Origin: Castellaniella sp036379515
Lineage (GTDB): Bacteria > Pseudomonadota > Gammaproteobacteria > Burkholderiales > Burkholderiaceae_B
NCBI RefSeq assembly: GCF_036379515.1
Contig: NZ_DASVGN010000038.1
Span: 124,001 to 188,000, forward strand
Length of the DNA stretch: 64,000 bases
Reading direction: 5' to 3'
Below the pieces are notes generated by a model, which had not been told where the DNA came from, did not search any database, and worked only from the letters and a program-made list of their open reading frames with translations. A program made the translations under genes and the position numbers. This document shows, in pieces, positions 16,718 to 26,603 of this stretch; within the stretch, counting starts at the first letter, position 1, and each line of letters opens with the position of its first letter.

Positions 16718-18988
16718 ATGCCACCCGCCGCAACGCCTCTCACCATCGACCTGCGCATCGAAGGGATGACTTGCGCATCCTGCGTACGCCGCGTCGAGAC
16801 CGCGTTGGCAAAGGTTCCTGGCGTGCAGACCGCCAGCGTGAATCTTGCAACGCGCCAGGCTCGCGTAGTACTCGCTGACGCCTCGACTGGGCCCGATGCG
16901 CTGATCACGGCCGTCAACAAGCGAGGCTACGAGGCACAGCTTCTGGCACCTGAGCAACCGACCGCAGTGGCTCTCGACGAAGAAGCGGCCATAGTCCAGC
17001 GCCATTTTGTCACTGCGGCGATCCTGACCATGCCCGTGTTCATGCTGGAAATGGGTTCTCACCTGATGCCGGGGTGGCATGCCTGGCTAGGATCACTCAT
17101 GAGCTTCCAGGCCCTCGCATTTCTGGAATTCGTCCTCTGCACGATGACTCTTGCGGGACCGGGACGCGTATTCTTCACACGTGGATTCAAAGCCTTGTGG
17201 CACGGCGGTCCCGACATGAACACGCTGGTGGCCCTAGGCGCGGGCAGCGCCTGGCTCTACTCGACTCTCGTCACCTGGGCACCCACGCTCTTTCCAGCTG
17301 AATCCCGTTACCTGTATTTCGAAGCTGCAGCGGTCGTCGCCACCTTGATCCTTCTCGGTCGCTGGCTGGAGGCCCGCGCTCGGGGGCGGGCAAACTCAGC
17401 CATCCACCAGCTGATGGATCTGCAGGTGCGCACCGCCTGGGTTCGACGCGATCACCAATGGCAGGAGCTACCAATCGACCAGCTCGTCACAGGCGACGAA
17501 GTCCGGGTACGTCCAGGAGAAAAAATTCCAGTCGATGGCATTGTCGTCGAGGGAGACTCCTGGGTGGACGAAGCGATGATCACCGGTGAATCCATGCCGG
17601 TTCACCGTCAACCGGGCGACCCCACCATCGGAGCTACGCTCAACACGCAAGGAAGCCTCATCGTTCGCACTGGGCGCATCGGAGCACAGACTGTCCTGGC
17701 GCAGATTATTCGCCTCACCGGCGAAGCCCAGGCAGCCAAGCTTCCCATCCAGCACCAGGTCGATCGCGTGACAGGCTGGTTCGTCCCTGTCGTCATGGGG
17801 CTTGCGCTCCTGTCCTTCGCAGGCTGGTGGTTCTGGGGGCCGATCCCTGCCCTGCCACATGCCCTGATTGCGGGAGTGGCAGTTCTCATCATTGCCTGCC
17901 CCTGTGCCATGGGGCTGGCCACGCCTATCTCCATCATGGTGGCGACGGGCCGCGCAGCGCGCTCGGGTATCCTCTTCCGGCACGGAGACGCGCTCGAGCG
18001 CCTGCGCAACGTGCGCGTCGTAGCGTTCGACAAGACGGGGACGCTCACCCACGGAAAGCCGACGCTGGCCAACCTGGAAGCCTTGGTCGAATCAGAATCC
18101 GAGGCTGACTTGCTCAGCGCCATGGCCAGCGTGCAGCAAGCCTCCGAGCACCCCATTGCGCACGCCCTGGTTCAGGCGGCGCACGCCCAAGGGCTCACGC
18201 CGGCGCCAGTGGAAACCTTTTCAGCGCTGGGGGGCGCCGGTATCGAAGGCACGGTTCGGGGTCAGCAGTGGCTCATGGGAACTCCCCGATTGATGCGCGC
18301 CCGAAGCATCGCAGTCCCGGCCGCCATCACGCGGCGTTTGGACGAACTGGCCAGCCAAGGAAAGACGGCATTTCTGGCTGCCCGTGATGGCCGGCTGGTC
18401 GCACTGGTTGCCGTCGCCGATACGCTACGTCCCAGCGCGCGAACGGCCATCACTGCGCTTCACGCCATGGGCATCCAGGCGGCCCTGATCACGGGAGATC
18501 ACCCCGCTGCTGCGCACGCCGTCGCCACCGAACTGGGCATCGACATCGTGCACGCGCAAAACCTGCCACAAGACAAAGTCAGCCAACTGAAGTCCCTGCA
18601 ACATCGCTTTGGCGCGCTGGCATTCGCAGGGGACGGAATCAACGACGCACCCGCACTCGCCACTGCCAACGTGGGAATCACAGTCGGCCAGGGGACGGAC
18701 ATCGCGATCGCCTCGGCGGACCTCGTGCTGATGAGCGACAACCTGGAGGCCATTCCGCTCGCGATCACGCTTTCACGGCTGACCCTGCGAAACATCGCCC
18801 AAAATCTTTTCTGGGCCTTCGGGTATAACGTGGCACTCATCCCCATCGCCGCAGGCGCCCTGTACCCCGTCTTCGGGTTACAGCTGTCCCCCATGCTGGG
18901 TGCCGTCGCCATGGCGTTGTCCAGCCTTTTTGTCGTCAGCAATGCGCTGCGACTGAAATGGCTCTCCCTGGAGGTTCCTCATGCTTAA
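16718..18988 (+). CDS. copA: Cu(I)-exporting P1B-type ATPase
   Basis: CopA pumps Cu(I) out of the cytoplasm. The 756-residue protein has one N-terminal metal-binding domain (GMTCASC, C19/C22), eight predicted membrane segments, the actuator TGES, the intramembrane CPC (394-396, IIACPCAMGLATP), phosphorylation at D438 (DKTGTLT), HP in SEHPIAHAL, and the hinge GDGINDAPALA. The ribosome site is CAGAGGG. Its last eight bases overlap the cueR start. A CueR-like operator lies upstream. Copper rather than silver-only or zinc specificity follows from the CPC motif and the linked CueR and CopZ. Confidence 0.96.
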   Translation: MPPAATPLTIDLRIEGMTCASCVRRVETALAKVPGVQTASVNLATRQARVVLADASTGPDALITAVNKRGYEAQLLAPEQPTAVALDEEAAIVQRHFVTAAILTMPVFMLEMGSHLMPGWHAWLGSLMSFQALAFLEFVLCTMTLAGPGRVFFTRGFKALWHGGPDMNTLVALGAGSAWLYSTLVTWAPTLFPAESRYLYFEAAAVVATLILLGRWLEARARGRANSAIHQLMDLQVRTAWVRRDHQWQELPIDQLVTGDEVRVRPGEKIPVDGIVVEGDSWVDEAMITGESMPVHRQPGDPTIGATLNTQGSLIVRTGRIGAQTVLAQIIRLTGEAQAAKLPIQHQVDRVTGWFVPVVMGLALLSFAGWWFWGPIPALPHALIAGVAVLIIACPCAMGLATPISIMVATGRAARSGILFRHGDALERLRNVRVVAFDKTGTLTHGKPTLANLEALVESESEADLLSAMASVQQASEHPIAHALVQAAHAQGLTPAPVETFSALGGAGIEGTVRGQQWLMGTPRLMRARSIAVPAAITRRLDELASQGKTAFLAARDGRLVALVAVADTLRPSARTAITALHAMGIQAALITGDHPAAAHAVATELGIDIVHAQNLPQDKVSQLKSLQHRFGALAFAGDGINDAPALATANVGITVGQGTDIAIASADLVLMSDNLEAIPLAITLSRLTLRNIAQNLFWAFGYNVALIPIAAGALYPVFGLQLSPMLGAVAMALSSLFVVSNALRLKWLSLEVPHA

Positions 18989-19415
18989 TATCGGCGAGAC
19001 TGCAAGCCGCACCGGCTTGAGCCCCAAGATGATTCGCTACTACGAGCAGCAGGGCCTGTTTGTCCCGCACGCGCGCACGGCCGCTGGCTACCGACAATAC
19101 GACGAGCGCGACTTGCATGCCCTGCGCTTCATCCGTAGTGCGCGAGATCTGGGCTTTTCACTTCAGCAAACGGCAGAACTGACTGAATTATGGCGCAACC
19201 GTCAGCGAGCCAGCGCGGAGGTCAAGCGCCTGGCGACCGCTCACATCGCCGACCTGGAAGCCAAGGCCGCTACCTTGCAACGGATGGCCAACACGCTGCG
19301 CGACCTTGCGGAGCACTGTCATGGGGATGCTCGACCCGAGTGCCCCATTCTGGACGGGCTTGCGGATCAATCGGCGATCGGCGCAGCGTGCCACTCAGAC
19401 ACGAAGTCTCGGTAA
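18981..19415 (+). CDS. cueR: Copper-responsive MerR-family activator
   Basis: A 144-residue MerR regulator: a winged helix at residues 1-70 (MLNIGETASRTGLSPKMIRY), a dimerisation helix, and the metal loop CHGDARPECPIL with C113 and C121 corresponding to the Cu(I) ligands of CueR. It starts within copA (eight-base overlap), so it is co-transcribed and probably autoregulated through the copA operator. The 3' end overlaps the convergent nitroreductase gene by 49 bases. Confidence 0.93.
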   Translation: MLNIGETASRTGLSPKMIRYYEQQGLFVPHARTAAGYRQYDERDLHALRFIRSARDLGFSLQQTAELTELWRNRQRASAEVKRLATAHIADLEAKAATLQRMANTLRDLAEHCHGDARPECPILDGLADQSAIGAACHSDTKSR

Positions 19416-19948
19416 TCGGGTCTCTGCTTCTCGGGCAGAGGGTCGATGGGGGTCCCCAAAGACACATACCCCATGAAACGCATGTCCAGAGTATCAAAGC
19501 CCAGCGCCTCGCCCACCCCGTCGAGGTAGGTGCCCATCCCGGTGCTCCAGAAGCCGCAATACCCGAGCGCATGAGCTGCATTGAGCATGTTCATGACGGC
19601 GGCGCCCACGGATAGCAGGCTCTCTTGTTCACGGATGCGGCCTCGTGGATCTGGTGCGCACCCTACCGCGATCATGAGAGGGACTTTGGACAACCACTTT
19701 CTTGCATTCTGAATCTTGGGTTCGGGGAGCGGAGAACCTGCCTGCACCCCCGCCTCGATACCGAGGTCGATCAGCATCGGGATGTCCGCCCCCCGGACGA
19801 CCTTGAAGCGCCACGGATGCACAGCGCCATGATCAGGGGCACATACGGCCGCCTGCAGAATCAGGGACAGCTCATCTTGACTGGGTCCCGGCGCCTGCAC
19901 ATACTTGACCGAACGACGCGTATACAAAGCCTGCAAAAAATCTGACAT
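19367..19948 (-). CDS. Nitroreductase-family FMN oxidoreductase
   Basis: A 193-residue small nitroreductase of the YdjA/NfnB superfamily. The N-terminal TRRSVK is the FMN phosphate motif, with HGAVHPWRF next; the C-terminal half has GAAVMNMLNAAHALGYCGFWSTG, split here as family motifs around residues 115-140. The substrate is unknown. I start at MSDFLQALYTRRS; a seven-residue upstream extension is possible. It follows pdxJ by 21 bases and overlaps cueR tail to tail. Confidence 0.85.
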   Translation of the reverse strand: MSDFLQALYTRRSVKYVQAPGPSQDELSLILQAAVCAPDHGAVHPWRFKVVRGADIPMLIDLGIEAGVQAGSPLPEPKIQNARKWLSKVPLMIAVGCAPDPRGRIREQESLLSVGAAVMNMLNAAHALGYCGFWSTGMGTYLDGVGEALGFDTLDMRFMGYVSLGTPIDPLPEKQRPDYRDFVSEWHAAPIAD

Positions 19949-19969
19949 GACATCCATCCTGTCGAGCAC

Positions 19970-20692
19970 TCAGTGCGCTGCCTGAATGATCAATGCCTTC
20001 ATACGGCGAATGGCGGCCTCCCAGCCATCAAAGACGGCTTGTGCCACGATCGCATGACCAATATTGAGCTCCGTGATGCCAGGCAAGGCGGCGATGACCT
20101 GCACATTGCCATAATGCAGCCCATGGCCTGCGTTGACGCGAAAGCCCGCTGAGATTCCTTGTGCAATGGCACTGCGAATCCGTCGCAGCTCCGCACCTTG
20201 CGCCGCAACGCTCGTGGCATTGGCAAATGCCCCAGTATGCAATTCAATGTTTTCTGCACCGGTGCGTGCTGCTGCTTCTATTTGTGCTGAATCGGGATCA
20301 ATGAAGAGCGACACTCTGATGCCTGCTTCGCGCAGGCGGGCCACAGCCTCGCTCACTTGAGTGCTCTGCCCCAAGACATCGAGCCCACCTTCGGTCGTGA
20401 GCTCACGTCGCTTTTCGGGCACCAGGCACACGTCCTGCGGCCGAATCTCACACGCAATGGAGAGCATTTCGGGCGTGATGGCGCATTCAAGGTTCATCCG
20501 CGTGCGCAGCGCAGGCCGAATGGCCCGCACGTCCGCGTCCTGAATGTGGCGCCGATCTTCACGCAAGTGCAAAGTGATGAGGTCGGCCCCCGCTTCTTCG
20601 GCGCGTAACGCTGCCTGTAGAGGATCGGGATACGTTGTCATGCGTTGCTGCCGCAACGTCGCTACATGGTCAATATTGACACCCAGTTCCAT
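19970..20692 (-). CDS. pdxJ: Pyridoxine 5'-phosphate synthase
   Basis: PdxJ condenses 3-amino-2-oxopropyl phosphate with 1-deoxyxylulose 5-phosphate to make pyridoxine 5'-phosphate. The 240-residue product starts MELGVNIDHVATLRQQR, the family N-terminus, with VNAGHGLHYGNV and ELNIGHAIV later. An in-frame start ten residues upstream would overlap the preceding gene. The ATG is one base after the outer-membrane efflux gene stop, so it is probably read through from the efflux operon, although pdxJ is a housekeeping gene. Confidence 0.94.
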   Translation of the reverse strand: MELGVNIDHVATLRQQRMTTYPDPLQAALRAEEAGADLITLHLREDRRHIQDADVRAIRPALRTRMNLECAITPEMLSIACEIRPQDVCLVPEKRRELTTEGGLDVLGQSTQVSEAVARLREAGIRVSLFIDPDSAQIEAAARTGAENIELHTGAFANATSVAAQGAELRRIRSAIAQGISAGFRVNAGHGLHYGNVQVIAALPGITELNIGHAIVAQAVFDGWEAAIRRMKALIIQAAH

Positions 20693-20693
20693 C

Positions 20694-22133
20694 TTAGCTC
20701 TCGCTGACGGGTTCTTTGACATCGCTCGGGTCCCAGCCTCCGCCCAAGGCCTTGTACAGCTCTACCCGATTGGCCAGCGCACTCGCACCGACCAAAATGA
20801 ACTGCTGCTGCACGCCATAGAGCGTGACCTGAGCACTTTGAATTTGCAAAAAGCTGTCTACACCCGTTTCATAGCGCAGCTGAGACAACTTCAGGGCACG
20901 CACAGCCGCTGCCTCGTTACTGCGCAGGGCATCCAGCTGCCGGCTATAGGTGGCCTCGCCTGCCAGCCCGTCAGCCACTTCACGAAATGCAGTCTGGATC
21001 GCCTTCTCGTAGGATGCCACGGCAATCCGCTGCGACGCCTTGGCGTAATCCAGATTGCCCTTCACCCCTCCGGAGAAGATCGGCATCTGAATCTGCGGGC
21101 TGTATTGCCAATATCGGTGGCTACCCCCAAACAGTGCACCCAACTCCGGGCTTGCAAACCCCAGGAGACCCGTCAGGGTGATACGCGGAAAGAAGGCCGC
21201 CCGCGCGGCACCGATCTGAGCATCCGCCCCGATCAGATCGTGCTCGGCCCCCATGATGTCAGGGCGCCGCTCAAGCAGCTGGGATGGCAAACCCGCAGGT
21301 AAGGCGCTCAACAGCTGTGCACTGCCAAAAGGAGCCGGTGCGGGCAAATCGGCCGGCACCGCAGTGCCCAAGAGCAGCTGCAGCGCGTTGTTGGCCTGAG
21401 CCAGGTTTCGCTCGACAGAAATCTGATCGGCCTGAACCGAATCCACTTGCCCCTGCGCCTGCGCGAGATCAAGATCAGAGGCAACACCCGCATTGAACCG
21501 CGCTTGTACAAGCTGCAGCGTGCCCTGCCGAGCCTGCAATGTCTTGTTCGTCAGACCCAGCATGGACTGCGCAGACCGCAGATTGAAGTACGCCTCGGCC
21601 GTCTGCGCAATCAGAGCCAGTTGTACCGTGCGACGAGCCTCTTCCGTGGAAAGGAACTGCTCGTAGGCTGCCTTGCTCAAGTTGCGCACACGACCAAAGA
21701 AGTCCAGCTCAAACGCCGTCATTCCCACCCCTGCGATATAGCTTTTGCTCACAGCGGGAGAATCGGGCCCAGCCGTGCGCATATTAGGTGGCAGTCGGGT
21801 GGCCTGCTCCGTTCCCTGGATGCCAAGGGTCGGAAGCTGATCACTTTGTGCCACACCATACTGCGCACGAGCTTGTTCCACACGCTGTACCGCGATACGC
21901 AAGTCACGATTGTTCCTGAGCGCCAACTCCACGAGCGCCTGCAGGCGTTCGTCACGGAAAAAATCGCGCCAAGGTGGCAACGCTGCCGAGGTGTCCTGCG
22001 CCGCCGCGCCCGGGTACTGATCAGGCACTGGCGAGGCCGGGCGATGGTACGTGGGTGCCAGCGAGCAGGCACCCAGTGCCAGGCAGAGGCTGGACACCAA
22101 CCAGAGGCGCTTGGACTTCATGCGGGTTCTCAC
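20694..22133 (-). CDS. RND efflux outer-membrane lipoprotein (OprM/NodT family)
   Basis: A 479-residue TolC-like outer-membrane channel for the adjacent RND pump. The lipobox CLALGAC predicts lipidation at C23. The two OEP repeats show PTYHRP near the start and LLGTAVPADLP in the middle, and the second begins RPDIMGAEHDL. I choose the GTG at 22131-22133 because AAGGAG lies about 7 bases upstream and it overlaps the pump stop as GTGA; the ATG four codons later has a weaker site. It is the third gene of the tetR-mfp-rnd-omf set. Confidence 0.92.
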   Translation of the reverse strand: MRTRMKSKRLWLVSSLCLALGACSLAPTYHRPASPVPDQYPGAAAQDTSAALPPWRDFFRDERLQALVELALRNNRDLRIAVQRVEQARAQYGVAQSDQLPTLGIQGTEQATRLPPNMRTAGPDSPAVSKSYIAGVGMTAFELDFFGRVRNLSKAAYEQFLSTEEARRTVQLALIAQTAEAYFNLRSAQSMLGLTNKTLQARQGTLQLVQARFNAGVASDLDLAQAQGQVDSVQADQISVERNLAQANNALQLLLGTAVPADLPAPAPFGSAQLLSALPAGLPSQLLERRPDIMGAEHDLIGADAQIGAARAAFFPRITLTGLLGFASPELGALFGGSHRYWQYSPQIQMPIFSGGVKGNLDYAKASQRIAVASYEKAIQTAFREVADGLAGEATYSRQLDALRSNEAAAVRALKLSQLRYETGVDSFLQIQSAQVTLYGVQQQFILVGASALANRVELYKALGGGWDPSDVKEPVSES

Positions 22134-25100
22134 GACTGTTCTCCTTCGCGAGTGACTTCGGCTGATGGGATATGAGGCGCCTGGTGATGTCCCAGCAACT
22201 TGGGCTTGGTCTTGAACAGTCTCAGGACAGCGACAAAGAATGTGGGGACGAAGATGATCGCCAGAGGCGTGGCAGCCAACATGCCGCCCATGACACCCAG
22301 GCCCACGGCATTCTGGCTTGCTGCACCAGCGCCACTGGCTACCACCAGAGGCACTACGCCCAGGATGAAGGCAAAAGACGTCATCAAGATGGGGCGGAAG
22401 CGCAAGCGGGCCGCTTCGATTGCAGCCTCTTTGAGGCCTGCACCGCTGGCGTAGAGGTCCTTGGCGAACTCCACAATCAGGATGGCGTTTTTGGCCGCCA
22501 ATCCGATGACCGTCACCATGCCGACCTGAAAATACACATCATTGTCTTTACCCATCAGGCTGCTGAGTACGACTGCACCCAACATCCCCAGGGGAACGGC
22601 GAGCATGACCGAAAGCGGAATGGCCCAGCTCTCATAGAGCGCCGCCAGCACCATGAACACGACCAGCACGGACAATCCCAGCAGGATTGCAGACTGGCTG
22701 CCTGCCTGAACCTCTTGATATGAAAGACCGGTCCACTCATAGCTCAGGCCTGAGGGCAACTGGGCAACCAGACGTTGCATCTCGGCCATCGCCTGCCCCG
22801 TGGAATACCCAGGCGCAGCCGACCCGCCGATACGCACGGATTCATAACCGTTGTAACGCACGACCTGCACGGGGCCTTGGGTCCACTTCAAGGTCACGAA
22901 GGAAGATAGCGGCACCATGTCGCCACTCGCGTTTCGTGCGTTGAGCTTCAGGATGTCGTCCGGACTCATGCGGTCATTTTCGTCGGCCTGCACCCAGACA
23001 TTCTGCACCCAGCCCTGATTCGTGAATTTGCCCACATACGAGGACCCGATGGCCGTCGAAATCACGTTGGCGACTTCCGAGAAATTCACGCCTAGTGCAG
23101 CGGCCTTGGTGCGGTCGATATGCACCTGCAGCTGAGGCCCAGGTCCGAGGCCTGTGATACGCGTTTGCGTCAGAATGGGGCTCTTGGCCGCCATCCCCAG
23201 CAACTGTTGCGCCGCCGCCTCGAGGGCCGCATGCCCCACGCCGCTGCGATCTTCGAGACGCATGTCAAAGCCCGAGGCGTTACCCAAAGAAGAAATGGCC
23301 GGAGGGGTAATCGAGATCACCATGGAATCCGGTAGGCCAAAAAGCAGCTTGCCCATGGCGGTGTTCGAAATGGCCTGAGCCGAATCCCCCGGACCCTTTC
23401 GTTGTGAAAAGTCCTTGAGCGGCACAAACGCAATGGCTGCATTCAGGCCATTACCATTGAAACTGAAGCCCTGTACCGCAATGATATTGGCCACCTGCGG
23501 CAGGCTCATGAAGTACTTCTCGACCTTTTTGATGACCTCGACCGTCCTGTTCGAACTGGCCCCCGAGGGCAGTTCAATGTTGGCGACCACGTAACCCTGA
23601 TCCTCATCGGGCAGGAACGAAGTCGGCAGACGGACGTACATCCATCCCATCACCACCACCAGCAAACCAAACACCAGCATCAGGCGAAGAGTGCGCTTGA
23701 GGCTTCGGCTGACCCAGTGCGTATAGCCATTCGTCGTGCGGTTGAAGCCCCGATTGAACCAGCCGAAAAACCCGCGCCCTGAATCATGTTGACCTTTGGT
23801 GACAGGCTTGAGAATCGTCGCGCACAGGGCCGGCGTGAAACTCAAGGCCAGGAAAGCCGAGAACAGAATGGAAACTGCCATGGCCACCGAAAATTGCCGG
23901 TAAATCACCCCGACCGAGCCCGACATGAAAGCCAGCGGCAAAAAGACCGTGGTCAGCACCAGCGTAATCCCCACGATTGCGCCCGTAATCTGCGGCATGG
24001 CCTTTTTGGTGGCCTCTTTGGGAGGAAGCCCCTCTTCGGCCATGATGCGCTCGACATTCTCAACGACCACAATCGCGTCATCGACGAGAATCCCGATCGC
24101 CAGCACCATGGCGAACATGGTCAGTACATTGATGGAGAAGCCTAGCGCCAGCATCACCGCGAAGGCCCCCAGGATTGCCACGGGAACGACCAACGCCGGA
24201 ATCAAGGTGTAGCGAATGTTCTGCAAAAACACGAACATCACCACAAACACCAGCAAAATGGCCTCGAACAAGGTGTGCACCACCTGTTCAATCGACAAGC
24301 TCACGTACGGAGATGTGTCATACGGAATCGCGTAGGTGATGTTGTCAGGGAAAAACTGTGACAACTCCTTCATTTTGGCCTTGACCAGCTGCGCGGTTTC
24401 CAACGCATTCGCAGTCGGCGTCAACGACACCGCAAAAGCAGCCGTCGGCTTGCCATTCAGCCGTGCGCCAAATTGATAGTTGTCGGCCCCGAGTTCAACC
24501 CGTGCGACATCCCGGATACGCACCGTGGACCCGTCAGGGTTGGAGCGCAGAACGATGTTGCCAAATTCTTCGGGCGTCTTGAGTTGACCATTGACCGTCA
24601 AGGGCGCAACCGTCCGCTGCGAGCTGGGATTGGGGGGCGAACCCAGCTGCCCGGCCGAGATCACCATGTTCTGGCTGGAGACCGCGTTGTCGACGTCGGT
24701 GGCCGTCAACCCATAACCCAATAATTTCTGGGGATCGAGCCACACCCGCATGGCGCGTTGCGCAGCAAATAACTGGAAGGTGCCTACACCCTTGACGCGC
24801 GAGATCGGGTTCTGGATGTTGCGCGTGACGTAATCAGCCAGCGCAGTCTGATCCATGGAGCCGTCTTTGGACGACACTGTCACGACCATCAAAAAATTGG
24901 AATTGGCCTGCGTGACCTGAATTCCTTGCTGCACAACCGCCGCCGGTAATTTTGCAGTCACATTGGACAGCCGGTTCTGCACATCGACCTGCGCAAAGTC
25001 GGGGTCCGTCCCGGGCGCAAAAGTGACCGTCAGCTGCGCCTGGCCGTTGGAGTCGCTCACCGACTCGTAATACAGCAGCCCTTTGGCACCGTTGAGCTGA

Positions 25101-25300
25101 TTCTCGATGACGCTGGAGACGCTGGTGGCGACTTCGGTGGCTGACGCACCCGGATACGTCGCCTGAATGTTGACGGTGGGCGGCGCGACCTGTGGATACT
25201 GCGACACAGGCATATTGGGAATGGCCAGGATCCCCGCCAAGGCAATCGCCAGGGCCACTACCCAGGCAAAGATCGGTCTGTCTATGAAGAACTGAGGCAT
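22130..25300 (-). CDS. RND efflux pump, HAE1 family (AcrB/MexB-like)
   Basis: The inner-membrane proton/drug antiporter of a tripartite efflux system. The 1056 residues are normal length; twelve membrane segments and two large periplasmic loops are expected. The start MPQFFIDRPIFAWVVALAI and SIEQVVHTLFEA are typical of the hydrophobe/amphiphile efflux-1 group. The proton-relay aspartates lie in GILVDDAIVVVENVERIM. The 47-base gap from the fusion-protein gene and the GTGA overlap with the channel gene show a single operon. The drug range cannot be deduced. Confidence 0.95.
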   Translation of the reverse strand: MPQFFIDRPIFAWVVALAIALAGILAIPNMPVSQYPQVAPPTVNIQATYPGASATEVATSVSSVIENQLNGAKGLLYYESVSDSNGQAQLTVTFAPGTDPDFAQVDVQNRLSNVTAKLPAAVVQQGIQVTQANSNFLMVVTVSSKDGSMDQTALADYVTRNIQNPISRVKGVGTFQLFAAQRAMRVWLDPQKLLGYGLTATDVDNAVSSQNMVISAGQLGSPPNPSSQRTVAPLTVNGQLKTPEEFGNIVLRSNPDGSTVRIRDVARVELGADNYQFGARLNGKPTAAFAVSLTPTANALETAQLVKAKMKELSQFFPDNITYAIPYDTSPYVSLSIEQVVHTLFEAILLVFVVMFVFLQNIRYTLIPALVVPVAILGAFAVMLALGFSINVLTMFAMVLAIGILVDDAIVVVENVERIMAEEGLPPKEATKKAMPQITGAIVGITLVLTTVFLPLAFMSGSVGVIYRQFSVAMAVSILFSAFLALSFTPALCATILKPVTKGQHDSGRGFFGWFNRGFNRTTNGYTHWVSRSLKRTLRLMLVFGLLVVVMGWMYVRLPTSFLPDEDQGYVVANIELPSGASSNRTVEVIKKVEKYFMSLPQVANIIAVQGFSFNGNGLNAAIAFVPLKDFSQRKGPGDSAQAISNTAMGKLLFGLPDSMVISITPPAISSLGNASGFDMRLEDRSGVGHAALEAAAQQLLGMAAKSPILTQTRITGLGPGPQLQVHIDRTKAAALGVNFSEVANVISTAIGSSYVGKFTNQGWVQNVWVQADENDRMSPDDILKLNARNASGDMVPLSSFVTLKWTQGPVQVVRYNGYESVRIGGSAAPGYSTGQAMAEMQRLVAQLPSGLSYEWTGLSYQEVQAGSQSAILLGLSVLVVFMVLAALYESWAIPLSVMLAVPLGMLGAVVLSSLMGKDNDVYFQVGMVTVIGLAAKNAILIVEFAKDLYASGAGLKEAAIEAARLRFRPILMTSFAFILGVVPLVVASGAGAASQNAVGLGVMGGMLAATPLAIIFVPTFFVAVLRLFKTKPKLLGHHQAPHIPSAEVTREGEQS

Positions 25301-25347
25301 GAATGCTCGCGAGAGGAATGTCTGGGAGAGTCAGGAACGCAAGGCGC

Positions 25348-26538
25348 TCAATGCGACTTGGGCGAGGCTGCCGGCGCAGCCGCCGACTCAGCGGCAAGCT
25401 TCCAGGGCATGGGCTGAACAGGCGCCCCGGGCCGAATCTTCTGGAATCCCTCGACCACGATCTGATCGCCCGCCTTCAGGCCCTGGTAGACGATATACCC
25501 CTGCCCTGACTGAGGGCCCAGTTCCACCGGCGTGTAGGCTGCCTTGCCATCGACCACCTTGACCAAAGTGTTTTTTCCATCCGCCGTTCGCTGAATTGCC
25601 TGCGCCGGGACCACGAGCGCTTTCTGATCAATCCCCTGAACCAGCCGGACCGTGACGTAGAGCCCTGGCAACAGGATCCGCTCCGGATTCGGGAACAAGG
25701 CCCGCAAGCTCACCTGACCGGTTCCGGGGTCAACCGAGATGCCGGAGAACAGCAATTTTCCGGGATGGCGGTAGGCACTGCCGTCACCGAGGAACACTTC
25801 AGCCTGCGCATTGCCTTCGCCGTCCGGTTTCAGAATGCCATCGGCCAGCTGCCGGCGCAACGTGGAGAGTTGCGCAACAGGTTGTGTAATGTCGACGTAC
25901 ACCTGATTGAAGCGCTGCACTGTCGCCAGCGCGGTCGCCGAGCTGGCGCTGACCAGTGCCCCCACCGTGACCAGCGACTTGCCAATCCTCCCGGCAATCG
26001 GAGACGTGACCCGGGTATAGGCGAGATCGATGCTGGCAGACTCGAGCGCTGCCTTGGCGGCGGCCACGCCTGCGGCTGTCTGACGTGCCTGAGCCACGGC
26101 ATTGTCGTAATCCTGCTGCGCCACCGCATGCTGTTTGACCAGCACGGCAAACCGCTTGGCCTGCAGTTGTGCCGTCAGCGCGGCGGCCTCGGCATTTTTC
26201 AATTGCGCGGCCGCTTGATCGCGAGCGGCTTTGTAGGGCGCAGGATCGATCGTATAAAGGAGCTGGCCCGCCTTGACCTCGCCGCCCTGCTCGAAGTCGA
26301 TGGACTGAACGATGCCATTGACCCGTGCACGGACATCGGCGTCTTCAATCGCCTGGACACGTCCAGGAAGCTCCGTATGCACCACTGTGGCCTGCGGTTC
26401 GACCTTGACCACACTGACCGGAACCTTCATGGCGCCGGGATTCTGAGGCGCCTTCTGCCCGCATGCAGCCAGCGCCAACAATGAGACCAGGGCCAGAGCC
26501 CGGCAGGCACCCCCTGCTGTCGGTCCAGAATGGTCCAT
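25348..26538 (-). CDS. RND periplasmic adaptor lipoprotein (AcrA/MexA-like)
   Basis: A 396-residue membrane-fusion protein bridging pump and outer-membrane channel. The signal ends with the lipobox LLALAAC (C26). Barrel-sandwich halves flank an alpha hairpin (around 100-170, rich in Ala/Gln), with ADVRARVNGIVQSIDFEQG at about 70-90. I start at MDHSGPTAGG, where GGGAGT is well placed; the frame is open further upstream but would overlap the tetR end. It is transcribed after the tetR gene (65-base gap). Confidence 0.93.
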   Translation of the reverse strand: MDHSGPTAGGACRALALVSLLALAACGQKAPQNPGAMKVPVSVVKVEPQATVVHTELPGRVQAIEDADVRARVNGIVQSIDFEQGGEVKAGQLLYTIDPAPYKAARDQAAAQLKNAEAAALTAQLQAKRFAVLVKQHAVAQQDYDNAVAQARQTAAGVAAAKAALESASIDLAYTRVTSPIAGRIGKSLVTVGALVSASSATALATVQRFNQVYVDITQPVAQLSTLRRQLADGILKPDGEGNAQAEVFLGDGSAYRHPGKLLFSGISVDPGTGQVSLRALFPNPERILLPGLYVTVRLVQGIDQKALVVPAQAIQRTADGKNTLVKVVDGKAAYTPVELGPQSGQGYIVYQGLKAGDQIVVEGFQKIRPGAPVQPMPWKLAAESAAAPAASPKSH

Positions 26539-26603
26539 GCGAAGAACTCCCGAAATTTTGAATTTTGATTGGATTTTGGCTGAATACTTGATTGTGCCTG
26601 AAG

